This document shows, one piece after another, positions 19,500-27,768 of a stretch of DNA of 64,000 nt. The notes under the pieces were generated by a model, which was not told the origin of the DNA, ran no database searches, and saw nothing but the letters and a program-made list of their open reading frames with translations. This DNA is from Pyrinomonas sp040289685 (lineage in GTDB: Bacteria; Acidobacteriota; Blastocatellia; Pyrinomonadales; Pyrinomonadaceae), in assembly GCF_040289685.1 (NCBI RefSeq), contig NZ_PSLQ01000007.1, positions 1 through 64,000 of the forward strand, written 5' to 3'. A program made the position numbers and the translations under genes. How positions within the stretch are numbered: the stretch's first letter is position 1; the number at the start of each line of letters is the position of its first letter.

Positions 19500-19850
19500 A
19501 TGGAGGAGCAACCGCGAAACGCGCCCGAAAAGACGGTGGTTCGCGCCGGGAGCTACCTCAATAAATTGAGCGGAGAGCGGATCGAACGTGAATGTCGACT
19601 TCGTTTGGAGGCCGGCTGCCGCTTGCTCGTCGTCGATTTCCGTGAGACGGAAGTGGTCAACAGCATCGGCATCGCCATTCTGCTCGGCATCATTGAGGCG
19701 GCGCAACAAGCGGGCGCGCGCGTCGTCTTCTCCGCCGTCAACGTGCAGACGGCGGCGCTTTTCGAGATGCTCGGTTTGACGCGTTACGTCTCGATCTCAG
19801 AAGAGGGCCTAGACGCATCGCCGCGGTCCGTCTGGCCGCTGGATTGCTGA
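19500..19850 (+). CDS. STAS-domain anti-sigma-factor antagonist
   Basis: A 116-residue SpoIIAA/RsbV-type single STAS domain (VVDFRETEVVNSIGIAILLGI). In partner switching, the unphosphorylated antagonist binds the RsbW-type kinase and frees its target. The usual phosphorylation segment DS[ST]G reads NSIG here: Asp is Asn and the second Ser/Thr is Ile. If the second position is the phosphosite as in SpoIIAA, control by phosphorylation may be lost or moved to the first Ser. ATG 19500 follows a GGGGGG-rich ribosome binding site. It lies 20 bases after the kinase-like gene and 18 before the HD-GYP gene, so all are probably one operon. Confidence 0.88.
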   Translation: MEEQPRNAPEKTVVRAGSYLNKLSGERIERECRLRLEAGCRLLVVDFRETEVVNSIGIAILLGIIEAAQQAGARVVFSAVNVQTAALFEMLGLTRYVSISEEGLDASPRSVWPLDC

Positions 19851-19868
19851 TCGTCAAGGAGAATAGAG

Positions 19869-21107
19869 TTGGACAGAACCAATCGTCTGCTTCACTCGTT
19901 CGCTGCGTTGGCGGACTTGGGGCAGGAGCTGTCCGAAACGCGCGACTTTGAAGAATTGGCGCGCGCTAGCCTCTACATCATCTTGGGGACGCTCGCCATT
20001 CGACGCGGTGCGTTGGGGATCTACGATCCCGAAACGAAGCGATTGCGATTCGTCGCCACGCGCGGCATTCAGCTTAAGCTCTCCGAAGAAGAACTCGACG
20101 CGACGGTTCACGACGCACTCGTCGCCGCCGCTTCCACCGGTTTATGGCTTTCGTCTGAAGCGGTCCCGCCTGTGCGGGCCGCCTTCGGTTCCCCTTTCGA
20201 ACTTCTCATGCCGCTCGTCGTGCGTCGGGAGCTGATCGGCTTGTTGCTCGTCGGCGAGAAGGCGAACCAGGAGCCGATCAATCAAGATGATCGCGAGATC
20301 ATCGCCGCCATGGTGCGACACGTCGCTGTTGGCATCCACAATCACCATTTGATGGCCGAAGTCAAAGAACGCGCCATGGAGAATCGGCGGCTTTACGATG
20401 ACTTGCGCGCTCTTTATCACGATACCGTGCGCGCTTTCGCCGTCGCCATCGATTGCAAAGACGCTTACACGCGCGGCCACTCGGAACGGGTGGGCTTCTA
20501 TGCTGCCGCGGTGGCACGCGCGCTCGGGTTGAGCGAAGACGAGATCGAAGGCATTCGCGTGGCGGGCTACCTGCACGATATCGGCAAGTTGATCGTTGAT
20601 CGCGAAGTGATGAACTCCAAGCTGAGGTTTTCGGCGTGCGACGTTCCGGAATTGCGGCAGCATACCATCGCCGGTTACGAGATCTTGGCGCGCATCAGGC
20701 ACCCATACGCTGATCTTCCGCTGCTGGCGCGCTATCATCATGAGCGGCTCGATGGCAGCGGATATCCGGAAGGATTGTGCGCGCACGAAATTCCGCTCGG
20801 AGCGAAGATCATCGCTTTGGCCGATGCCTTCGATGCGATGACGACGACGCGCCCGTATCGTCCGCAACTCTCGTTCGAGGAGGTCCTCGGTGAGCTTGCG
20901 CGCGGCACAGGGACGCAGTTCGATCCGGGCGTCGTGCGCGCTTTCGCTCAAGTGCTCTTGCGCGAAGCGGAAGAAGTGCAAAGCTCAACCGAACGGCACC
21001 CTCTCTTCGGCTTGCTCGATCCCAGCTACGTTCGATTGGAGCGGAATCTGCCGCTCATCGAAGGTCTGCTCGCCCGCGCCGAACGCGCGCTTGCTGCCGC
21101 CGGTTAG
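19869..21107 (+). CDS. GAF-HD-GYP cyclic di-GMP phosphodiesterase
   Basis: A 412-residue cytoplasmic enzyme predicted to degrade cyclic di-GMP. The start is TTG 19869 with AAGGAG nine bases upstream. Residues about 10-165 form a GAF sensor. The HD-GYP domain (about 190-355) has GHSERV, the metal-binding HDIGK, HHERLDGSGYPEGL and LADAFDAMTT, all intact. The tail after residue 365 is not conserved. It closes the signalling block that opens with a GGDEF cyclase, so one operon encodes both synthesis and hydrolysis of the messenger along with a partner-switching pair. Confidence 0.92.
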   Translation: MDRTNRLLHSFAALADLGQELSETRDFEELARASLYIILGTLAIRRGALGIYDPETKRLRFVATRGIQLKLSEEELDATVHDALVAAASTGLWLSSEAVPPVRAAFGSPFELLMPLVVRRELIGLLLVGEKANQEPINQDDREIIAAMVRHVAVGIHNHHLMAEVKERAMENRRLYDDLRALYHDTVRAFAVAIDCKDAYTRGHSERVGFYAAAVARALGLSEDEIEGIRVAGYLHDIGKLIVDREVMNSKLRFSACDVPELRQHTIAGYEILARIRHPYADLPLLARYHHERLDGSGYPEGLCAHEIPLGAKIIALADAFDAMTTTRPYRPQLSFEEVLGELARGTGTQFDPGVVRAFAQVLLREAEEVQSSTERHPLFGLLDPSYVRLERNLPLIEGLLARAERALAAAG

Positions 21108-21167
21108 TCGGAGCGCTGAAGTGATATCGACGCCGAATTTCGTTGCCCCTTCTCTCAACCCACGATG

Positions 21168-21194
21168 TTGACAGGCGCGGGAGCACTATAGTAG
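21168..21194 (+). promoter_or_regulatory. Candidate promoter upstream of phoH
   Basis: TTGACA at 21168-21173 and TAGTAG at 21189-21194 (15-base spacer), or TATAGT two bases earlier. The -10 ends six to eight bases before the ATG at 21201, so a transcript from here would begin at or next to that codon. The short spacer makes this uncertain. Confidence 0.35.
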
Positions 21195-21200
21195 CGTTTC

Positions 21201-21298
21201 ATGCGTCGCGCTATGTTGGTTGTCGCCAATCCCCTGTCCGTTGCAGCGCTCGCGTCGTCTCGAAACCGCCTCGACGAACAAGGAGAGATTTACGCGAT

Positions 21299-21302
<4 letters not shown>
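21201..21302 (+). CDS. Possible leader ORF overlapping the phoH start
   Basis: A 33-codon frame (start MRRAMLVVANPL, end GEIYAI). Its TGA stop (21300-21302) overlaps the TTG start of phoH (21299-21301) as ATTGA. It starts right after a promoter-like sequence and contains the phoH ribosome binding site. This layout would couple phoH translation to the leader. The peptide resembles nothing I know and may be chance. Confidence 0.3.
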
Positions 21303-22248
<946 letters not shown>

Positions 22249-22252
<4 letters not shown>

Positions 22253-22782
22253 GCGGGGCGGACAGTCTTGCGACGCTTGATTGCGATGGCGAGACAAAGG
22301 CCATGCGGATTGAAGGAACTGAAACGAGCGGCGGACGAAAGACGCGAACGGCGAACAGCGTCGAGGTGCTCAACCGCCAGCGGCGGCGAGACATGGACCG
22401 TCGTCGCTGGCAGCTATTTGCCGCGCGCGTCATGGAAGAGATTGGATTGAACGGCGAGATGGCAACGGTGGTCTTCGTCTCCGACGAGGCGATTCGCAAG
22501 CTCAATCGCGAGTTCCGCGGACGCGACGAGGCGACCGATGTGCTCTCCTTCCCGCTATCCGATCCGAAGCAACGAATCGGCGGTGAGCCTTTAGGTGATG
22601 TGGTCATCTCGGTCGAACGCGCTGCACGGCAGGCGGCGGAGAATGGGCTTGACTTCGACCGCGAAATCGCGCAATTGATCCTCCATGGGTTGCTTCACCT
22701 CTGCGGTTACGATCATGAAACGGATGATGGGCAGATGAACCGTTTGGAACTTCGTTTGCGCCGACGCCTCGGCATCATCTAG
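22249..22782 (+). CDS. ybeY: Endoribonuclease YbeY (rRNA maturation)
   Basis: A 177-residue zinc metalloprotein involved in 16S rRNA 3'-end processing and ribosome quality control. The zinc motif HGLLHLCGYDHE (H-x3-H-x5-H, about 145-155) is intact, preceded by the conserved RGRDEATDVLSFP. The N-terminal 35 residues before EVLNRQRRR are longer than in most homologues and poorly conserved. The ATG overlaps the phoH stop by four bases, indicating translational coupling. Confidence 0.94.
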
Positions 22783-22815
22783 GGTCGGCGGCGGAGTCGG
22801 GCATCGTCGAAAACT

Positions 22816-24126
22816 ATGGAGATCGAGTTATCTCTCACCATCCTGTTTCTCGCCGCGCTAACGCTGCTGGCGACAATCGATGTCGCGCTAAGTTGCATGA
22901 GCGATGTCGGGCTCAGGCGACTGCTCGCGGAGGCGGAAGAACGGCGAAGTCGCGCCTCGGCGCTCTTGAAAGAGATGCTGGAAGATCGCGCGCGCTTCCG
23001 CTTCACGCTCTCGACGGCCATTCAGGTCTTGATCGTCTCGACGACGGTGCTGATCACGTCGCTCGTCTTGCGCTTCTACCCGCATGCCGGTTTTCTCGGC
23101 ATCGCTTTCGTGATCGCGCTCGCGCTGGTGCTTTCCTTCCGTCAAATCATCCCGCGCTTGATCGCGCGTCGCGGACCGGAACGGATCATCTTCCTCTTGC
23201 TTCCGCTGTTTCAACCTTTCCGCCGCGCGCTCGGTTGGATCCCGATGCCAGCCAACGGTGCGCTATCGCGTTACCGGCGCAAGGAGACGGAGGTCGAAGG
23301 CGAAGCAGTTGACGAAGAGGAGGAAGGCGACGAGGACGACATTCAAGCGCTTATCGACGTCGGCGAGGAAGAGGGGATCATCGAGGAGGAAGAGGGCGAA
23401 CTCATCCATTCGATCATCGAATTCGGCGAAACGCGCGTCGCCGAGGTGATGACGCCGCGCACCGAGATCGTCGCGCTGCCGATCACGGCTACCGTGCGCG
23501 AAGCGCGCGACACGATCATCGAATCGAAATACTCGCGCCTGCCCGTCTACCGCGAACAGATCGATAACATCGAAGGGATCATCTACGTCCGTGACCTGTT
23601 GCAATGCTGGGCTGAGCGGCGTGAAGAAGAGCCGATCGCCCCCTTGCTTCGGCCAGCGCTGTTTGTGCCGGAGACCAAAGAGGTGGCCGAACTCCTCGAA
23701 GAGATGCAGAAAGCTCACATGCAGCTTGCGATCGTCATCGATGAATACGGCGGCGTCGCCGGACTCGTGACGGTTGAAGACATCCTCGAAGAGATCGTCG
23801 GCGAAATAGAGGACGAAGACACGGCGCAGGAAGAGATCGTCGAGATCGTCGAAGGCGATAACGGTTATTACGAGGTCTTGGGTTCGACGGAAGTCTGGAA
23901 GATCGAGCAACTGTTCGGCATCAAGCTCGAAAGCGAAGAATTCACTACGGTCGCCGGCATGATCATCAGCGAGCTCGGACAGGTGCCGCGCGTTGGAACG
24001 AAGCTCAATCTGCACGGCTTGGAGATCGAGATCCTCGACGCCGACGAGCGGCGCGTCGGGCGAGTTCGCCTGCGACGGGTTGCTGACGCAGTCGCTGAAG
24101 CGCGGCAGTCGAACGCCCCCGGTTGA
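22816..24126 (+). CDS. CorC/HlyC-type CBS-domain membrane protein
   Basis: A 436-residue protein of the CNNM/CorC family, associated with magnesium or other divalent-ion efflux. The N-terminal part has hydrophobic segments (about 3-22, 55-80 and 85-105) consistent with a DUF21 membrane domain. An acidic linker (EEEEGDEDD) leads to the paired CBS domains (about 205-330), with MTPRTEIVALP, SKYSRLPVYR and IDEYGGVAGLVT. The C-terminal CorC_HlyC domain starts near residue 340. The DUF21 domain looks slightly degraded, since the membrane helices are short. It is the third gene of phoH-ybeY-corC. Confidence 0.9.
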   Translation: MEIELSLTILFLAALTLLATIDVALSCMSDVGLRRLLAEAEERRSRASALLKEMLEDRARFRFTLSTAIQVLIVSTTVLITSLVLRFYPHAGFLGIAFVIALALVLSFRQIIPRLIARRGPERIIFLLLPLFQPFRRALGWIPMPANGALSRYRRKETEVEGEAVDEEEEGDEDDIQALIDVGEEEGIIEEEEGELIHSIIEFGETRVAEVMTPRTEIVALPITATVREARDTIIESKYSRLPVYREQIDNIEGIIYVRDLLQCWAERREEEPIAPLLRPALFVPETKEVAELLEEMQKAHMQLAIVIDEYGGVAGLVTVEDILEEIVGEIEDEDTAQEEIVEIVEGDNGYYEVLGSTEVWKIEQLFGIKLESEEFTTVAGMIISELGQVPRVGTKLNLHGLEIEILDADERRVGRVRLRRVADAVAEARQSNAPG

Positions 24127-24300
24127 TCGCCTGCAAAAAGCGGTCCCCAACGCACGAGACGCCCCACTGCGCTCGTCGTCGTTTCGCCTCCGAAACGCAC
24201 GCGGTCGAGCTTGGCGGTGGCGTTTGCGAGCATGTCCGACGAATTTGTGCTATCTTCTCGATCATCTGAGTCGAACATCCAGAAGGCGCTTTGGCGAGCG

Positions 24301-24717
24301 ATGAAGAACGGTCAAAAAAGGCGAACGCTTTATGATTGCACCAAATGCCCGGCGTTTTGCTGCTCAGTGTACGAGCGAGTGGCCGTAACGGCGCGCGATA
24401 TCGCGCGATTGGCACGCCACTTCGCCGTTTCAGTCGAAGAAGCGACCAAAAGATTCACACGCCTTTATCAAGGCGAGCGCGTGTTGCGCCGAGCGCGCGA
24501 TCCGCTCTTCGGCCAAGCTTGCATCTTCCTCGACCGTCGAACGCGCGGCTGTTCCATTTATCATGCTCGTCCGCAAGTGTGCCGCGAATATCCGGCGCGC
24601 GTGCGTTGCCCATACTACGATGTTTACAAATTCGAACTGCGGCAACAGGATGATCCAACTGTCTTGCCGCTCTTTCAGATAACTTTCAACGGAAAGAAAG
24701 AGAACGGGCGATATTAG
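24301..24717 (+). CDS. YkgJ-family cysteine-cluster protein
   Basis: A 138-residue protein of the YkgJ/CxxCxxxCC family, thought to bind zinc or an iron-sulfur cluster. It has CTKCPAFCC near the N-terminus, then an alternating helical region and GCSIYHARPQVCREYP, which supplies the remaining Cys ligands of the family. The start is uncertain: ATG 24301 gives the usual family length, while ATG 24232 or an upstream codon at 24211 would add 23-30 residues. Function in this family is mostly unknown. The tnpB element begins six bases after its stop, so any downstream partner may have been displaced. Confidence 0.85.
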   Translation: MKNGQKRRTLYDCTKCPAFCCSVYERVAVTARDIARLARHFAVSVEEATKRFTRLYQGERVLRRARDPLFGQACIFLDRRTRGCSIYHARPQVCREYPARVRCPYYDVYKFELRQQDDPTVLPLFQITFNGKKENGRY

Positions 24718-24745
24718 CTCGGTTTACCAAATCGCGCGCGTTGTG

Positions 24746-24766
24746 CCCCGGCATTTATGCCTGGGG
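24746..24766. repeat. Left-end hairpin of the tnpB element
   Basis: CCCC-GGCAT-TT-ATGCC-T-GGGG. It has the same outer CCCC/GGGG arms as the hairpins at 1-21, 26020-26041 and 30810-30830, with a different but still self-complementary inner stem. Confidence 0.65.
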
Positions 24767-24826
24767 ATATAAGGCGCGCAAGTTTATGCTGGTGAGTCTC
24801 GTATAAGGAGACCGTATAATATTTGC

Positions 24827-26419
24827 ATGTTGGTGTTGGAAGACAAGGCATACGGCAAAGCGGAGCAGTTCCGTGCGGTGGAGAAGGCAATTCGCACAGC
24901 GCAGTTCATCCGGAACAAGTGCATCCGGCTCTGGATGGACAGCCGCGGCGTTGGGAAGAGTGACCTGAGCGCCTATTCCGCCGCGCTGGCAAAGGAGTTC
25001 CAATTTGCCGGGCGACTCATCAGTATGGCACGCCAGGCGGCTGCGGAAAGAGCTTGGAGCGCCATCGCCCGCTTCTACGCCGCATGCAAGGGGCAGAAAC
25101 CCGGGAAGAAGCCCTATCCCCGCTTCAAGAAAAACTCCCGGTCGGTCGAGTACAAGACCTCCGGGTGGAGGCTCGCGGAGGATCGGAAGCGGATCACCTT
25201 CACCGACGGGAACGGCATCGGGACCTTGAAGCTGAAGGGTACCCGCGATCTCTCCTGCTTTGCCTTGGACGAGATCAAGCGAGTGTGGCTAATCTGTCGT
25301 GCGGACGGGTACTATGTCCAGTTCGCCGTCGCCGTCGAACGCCGTGAGAGCATCGTTCCCACCCAGTCCTGCGTCGGCCTCGACATGGGGCTGGAGAGTT
25401 TCTACACGGATTCACGCGGGAACAAGGTCGAGAACCCGCGTTTCCTTCGCAAGGCGGAGGCCAAGATCAAGCGCCTCCAGCGCACCGTGAGTCGGCGCGA
25501 GAAGGGAGGGAAGAACTGCGGGAAGGCGCGCAATCTGTTAGCGAAAGCGCATCTGAAGGTTCAAAGGCAGCGTAAAGACTTCGCCGCGAAGCTGGCGAGG
25601 TGCGTCGTCCGGTCTCACGACTTGGTCGCCTTTGAGGACCTGCAAGTGCGGAACATGGTGAAGAGCGGCACGCTGTCCAAGAGCATCAGCGATGCAGCTT
25701 GGTCGCTGTTTCGCCGCTGGCTTGAGTATTATGGCGTGGTGTACGGGCGGGTCATTGTTCCCGTCCCGCCACAATACACCAGCCAAAACTGCTCGCGTTG
25801 CGGGACGCCGGTTGCCAAGGCGCTCTCGGAGCGTACGCACCGATGTTCACGCTGCGGACTTGTTTTGGATCGAGACCACAACGCGGCCCTCAACATCCTG
25901 CAACGAGGATTGGGAACGGTAGGGTGGGGCACGCCCGAACCCAACGCCTGGGGAGAGACCGACCTCTACCGCCGGACTGGAGACGGTCTAGCGGCAAGCG
26001 GTTTCGTCGAGCCAGGAATCCCCTGGCTGCAAGCTGTGGGGAGTGTCAAGTCAACAGCGCCTTTTCACCGAATCGGTCGATCTTGGAGCAACGGGCAGCG
26101 TCTGGACCGCTGCTTCAGACTCATGATCGGCGATCAAGCATCGGCCCACTCGGAGCGCACGGCCTGTGATCACAAAAGGAGATCGAGAGCGGGGATGAAC
26201 GAGCTTCTCTCGCAATTCATCGGCAAAAGAGTCGACATCGCTTGTCTAGGTATGGCCAATATACGCGGCGAAGTGCTCGCCGTCGATGAACGAGTGCTTC
26301 GCCTGAAGGATTGCGACGGTCGCATCTGCTACGTCGCTTTGGACAAGGTCGTCGCCGTGTGGGAAGCGCGCGACAACGAACACCGGGCCGGATTCGTCCC
26401 GCCGAAAAACGAGCGTTGA
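24827..26419 (+). CDS. tnpB: TnpB RNA-guided nuclease, reading through into the next gene
   Basis: The first 400 residues are a full-length TnpB. The RuvC residues are intact: Asp186 (GLDMGL), Glu270 (VAFEDLQV) and Asp350 (DRDHNAALNIL). The zinc finger Cys322, Cys325, Cys340 and Cys343 is present. TnpB is an RNA-guided DNA nuclease that helps retain the element. A TATAAT lies six bases before ATG 24827. In related elements the stop codon is the TAG inside the right-end hairpin loop (CTTTAG). Here the loop reads CTGCAAG, so the frame continues another 130 residues and includes the complete downstream small gene in frame. Whether a 530-residue fusion is made is unknown; the small gene has its own ribosome binding site. 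Confidence 0.88.
   Translation: MLVLEDKAYGKAEQFRAVEKAIRTAQFIRNKCIRLWMDSRGVGKSDLSAYSAALAKEFQFAGRLISMARQAAAERAWSAIARFYAACKGQKPGKKPYPRFKKNSRSVEYKTSGWRLAEDRKRITFTDGNGIGTLKLKGTRDLSCFALDEIKRVWLICRADGYYVQFAVAVERRESIVPTQSCVGLDMGLESFYTDSRGNKVENPRFLRKAEAKIKRLQRTVSRREKGGKNCGKARNLLAKAHLKVQRQRKDFAAKLARCVVRSHDLVAFEDLQVRNMVKSGTLSKSISDAAWSLFRRWLEYYGVVYGRVIVPVPPQYTSQNCSRCGTPVAKALSERTHRCSRCGLVLDRDHNAALNILQRGLGTVGWGTPEPNAWGETDLYRRTGDGLAASGFVEPGIPWLQAVGSVKSTAPFHRIGRSWSNGQRLDRCFRLMIGDQASAHSERTACDHKRRSRAGMNELLSQFIGKRVDIACLGMANIRGEVLAVDERVLRLKDCDGRICYVALDKVVAVWEARDNEHRAGFVPPKNER
26020..26041. repeat. Right-end hairpin of the tnpB element
   Basis: CCCCTGGCTGCAAGCTGTGGGG lies inside the tnpB frame (codons about 398-405). 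The arms match the other IS605-like hairpins here, but the loop has lost TTTAG. This segment would also be the scaffold end of the guide RNA, with the guide beginning just downstream. Confidence 0.65.
26195..26419 (+). CDS. Small beta-barrel-like protein
   Basis: A 74-residue protein (MNELLSQFIGKRVDI to PPKNER) with its own good ribosome binding site (AAAAGGAGA) about 12 bases before ATG 26195. The pattern IGKRVDIAC, IRGEVLAVDERVLRLKD, YVALDKVVAVW resembles the small Sm-like or MM0924-like proteins, a resemblance from memory and of modest certainty. Function is unknown. It is in the same frame as the upstream tnpB with no stop between, an unusual arrangement created by the lost tnpB stop. A bidirectional terminator follows. 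Confidence 0.75.
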   Translation: MNELLSQFIGKRVDIACLGMANIRGEVLAVDERVLRLKDCDGRICYVALDKVVAVWEARDNEHRAGFVPPKNER

Positions 26420-26487
26420 AGCTGTACCCATCCCGAAAGCAACAGGTGCATCGGCGCAGAATCGGTCGTGATTCGAGGCCAGAAGAG

Positions 26488-26520
26488 CGGGACGCAAGAA
26501 GCGCTCCTTCTTGCGTCCCG
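26488..26520. terminator. Bidirectional hairpin between convergent genes
   Basis: A perfect 14-base-pair inverted repeat (26488-26501 with 26507-26520, arm CGGGACGCAAGAAG) with a five-base loop. It sits midway between the ends of the plus-strand small gene and the minus-strand NlpC/P60 gene. There is no long T-run on either side. Confidence 0.65.
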
Positions 26521-26547
26521 GAAAGTCTTGAGCGAGGTTCCGCCCTC

Positions 26548-27126
26548 TTACTCGGCCAATTGCAGCGTCACCGCCGGAACGCGGCGGAAACCGTCTAATC
26601 GGTCCAGCCAGTAGTCGTTGAATGGAGAGTATGTTACGCCTTGAGAACGCGAGGCATGGAAGAAGCCGTGCTCATCGGCCACAATGCCGACGTGCGTCAA
26701 GTTATTGAAGAAGACGAGCGTCCCGAATTTGTACTCCTCGCCGGGCGGCACCGGCTCGAAACGTAACCAGAGCGTGCGCGCATTGCTGCGCTCGAAACTT
26801 ATGCCGACAGCTTGAAAGACGCTCCAAACAAATCCGGAGCAATCGAAGCTGCGCGGGCCAGAGGCGCCGTAAACATAAGGCGCGCCGAGTCGGTGATCTA
26901 TCTCCGAAAGCAGCAGTTGTTTCAGCGAGACGGTCGCCAGCCCTTTGAACGGTGGTGCCGGAGAAGCTGGGGGAAGGACGCTGAATGGATCCGTCGTCAA
27001 TGTCCGCACGCCGGTCAACGAAATGATCTCCGTTGCCCGCCGCGGCCTTACATCTTGCGCGTTGACCGAGGTCAACGCCATGAACAACCCAACCAGAACG
27101 CAGGGGAGCGATCTTCCAAAGATCAT
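26548..27126 (-). CDS. Secreted NlpC/P60 peptidoglycan peptidase
   Basis: A 192-residue protein with an N-terminal signal peptide (MIFGRSLPCVLVGLFMALTS, cleavage probably after VNAQ). The C-terminal NlpC/P60 domain has the catalytic Cys in FDCSGFVWSVF and the His in HVGIVADEHG. These enzymes cut stem peptides of peptidoglycan outside the inner membrane. ATG 27126 is preceded by GAAGG at eight bases, and the in-frame extension to 27240 would put a charged segment before the signal peptide. It is monocistronic, ending at a bidirectional terminator. Confidence 0.9.
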   Translation of the reverse strand: MIFGRSLPCVLVGLFMALTSVNAQDVRPRRATEIISLTGVRTLTTDPFSVLPPASPAPPFKGLATVSLKQLLLSEIDHRLGAPYVYGASGPRSFDCSGFVWSVFQAVGISFERSNARTLWLRFEPVPPGEEYKFGTLVFFNNLTHVGIVADEHGFFHASRSQGVTYSPFNDYWLDRLDGFRRVPAVTLQLAE

Positions 27127-27768
27127 AGGGGAACCTTCGGTGACCTCCTCTCGATCCAACGTTTTTAACTGCGTGAGGAAGGGTGCTGCTTGTTGGCAGC
27201 GGGACGGGATTCTACGCAGTTCGCGTTTGACGCGCAACAAGCAATATGACCGTTTTGTGATAAATCACACCGAAAAGCTCAAGTGAATCGAAAACGAGCG
27301 CTACTAGAACAGCGCCTTTGTAGTGGTCAAACTGTTGCAAAAGAGGCAGATAGCACGTGGATGGGGAGGCTCTCGGGGGGACCTTCTGTATCAAAATGAC
27401 CAAGAAGCTCCTTGTCGGTTCGCTGGCGGGTGGCGGCCAACATTCGGCGTCGCAGACTAACTAAGAGTCAAGCCATGCTCGCCAGCGTGAACTCCTCTGG
27501 CTCTTGAGAACCGTGACGCGCGTCAAGCGATCTACGGGCGCAGGATCGATCCAGCCGACGTTATCAGCCAAACTAACGAACCGTGACGTGCGTCAAGCGC
27601 TCCGCGTGGTCTGCGCGTCCTTGTTCATCTACGAGGAAGAGAACGATCGTTGAGATGAGCGACGCGCGTCCTTCCCATGTTCATCTACACTGCGAAATCT
27701 TCTAGCCCTTCTTCGACGAAGCGTGATAGCATGACCACCCGCAAAAGGTTGAGGGGAGGGATTGGGTC
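27127..27768. other. Long gap with palindromic repeats
   Basis: No gene is supported apart from a 22-codon frame at 27396 (MTKKLLVGSLAGGG) that looks like the stump of a signal-peptide gene. The right half holds repeated palindromes described separately and a repeated phrase GCGTCCTT...GTTCATCTAC near 27615 and 27666. Confidence 0.5.
27508..27670. promoter_or_regulatory. Palindromic repeats, possible operator array
   Basis: A 22-base unit, GAACCGTGACGYGCGTCAAGCG, occurs at 27508-27529 and 27578-27599, exactly 70 bases apart. Its core TGACGCGCGTCA is a perfect palindrome in the first copy and has one change in the second. A third palindrome core GACGCGCGTC is at 27661-27670. All lie upstream of the gene at 27769. 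Operator function is inference. Confidence 0.4.

Larger units (their letters stand above)
24723..26052 (+). mobile_element. IS200/IS605-type element with tnpB only
   Basis: The left boundary is a TTTAC motif (24723-24727) that could be the target/TAM, followed by the left hairpin at 24746-24766. The right end is the hairpin at 26020-26041 followed by AGTGTCAAG. It encodes TnpB but no TnpA, so it could move only with a transposase supplied from elsewhere. Exact ends need comparison with other copies. The right end partly coincides with the tnpB coding frame, as is normal for elements whose guide RNA overlaps the 3' end of tnpB. Confidence 0.75.

Noticed and set aside
22893..24150. Long minus-strand and alternate-frame ORFs opposite corC and other genes
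   Set aside because: High-GC shadow frames of real genes; they lack ribosome binding sites and family motifs.
27508..27670. CRISPR array
   Set aside because: Only two full units with 48 bases between them and a partial third; no further regular repeats and no cas genes.
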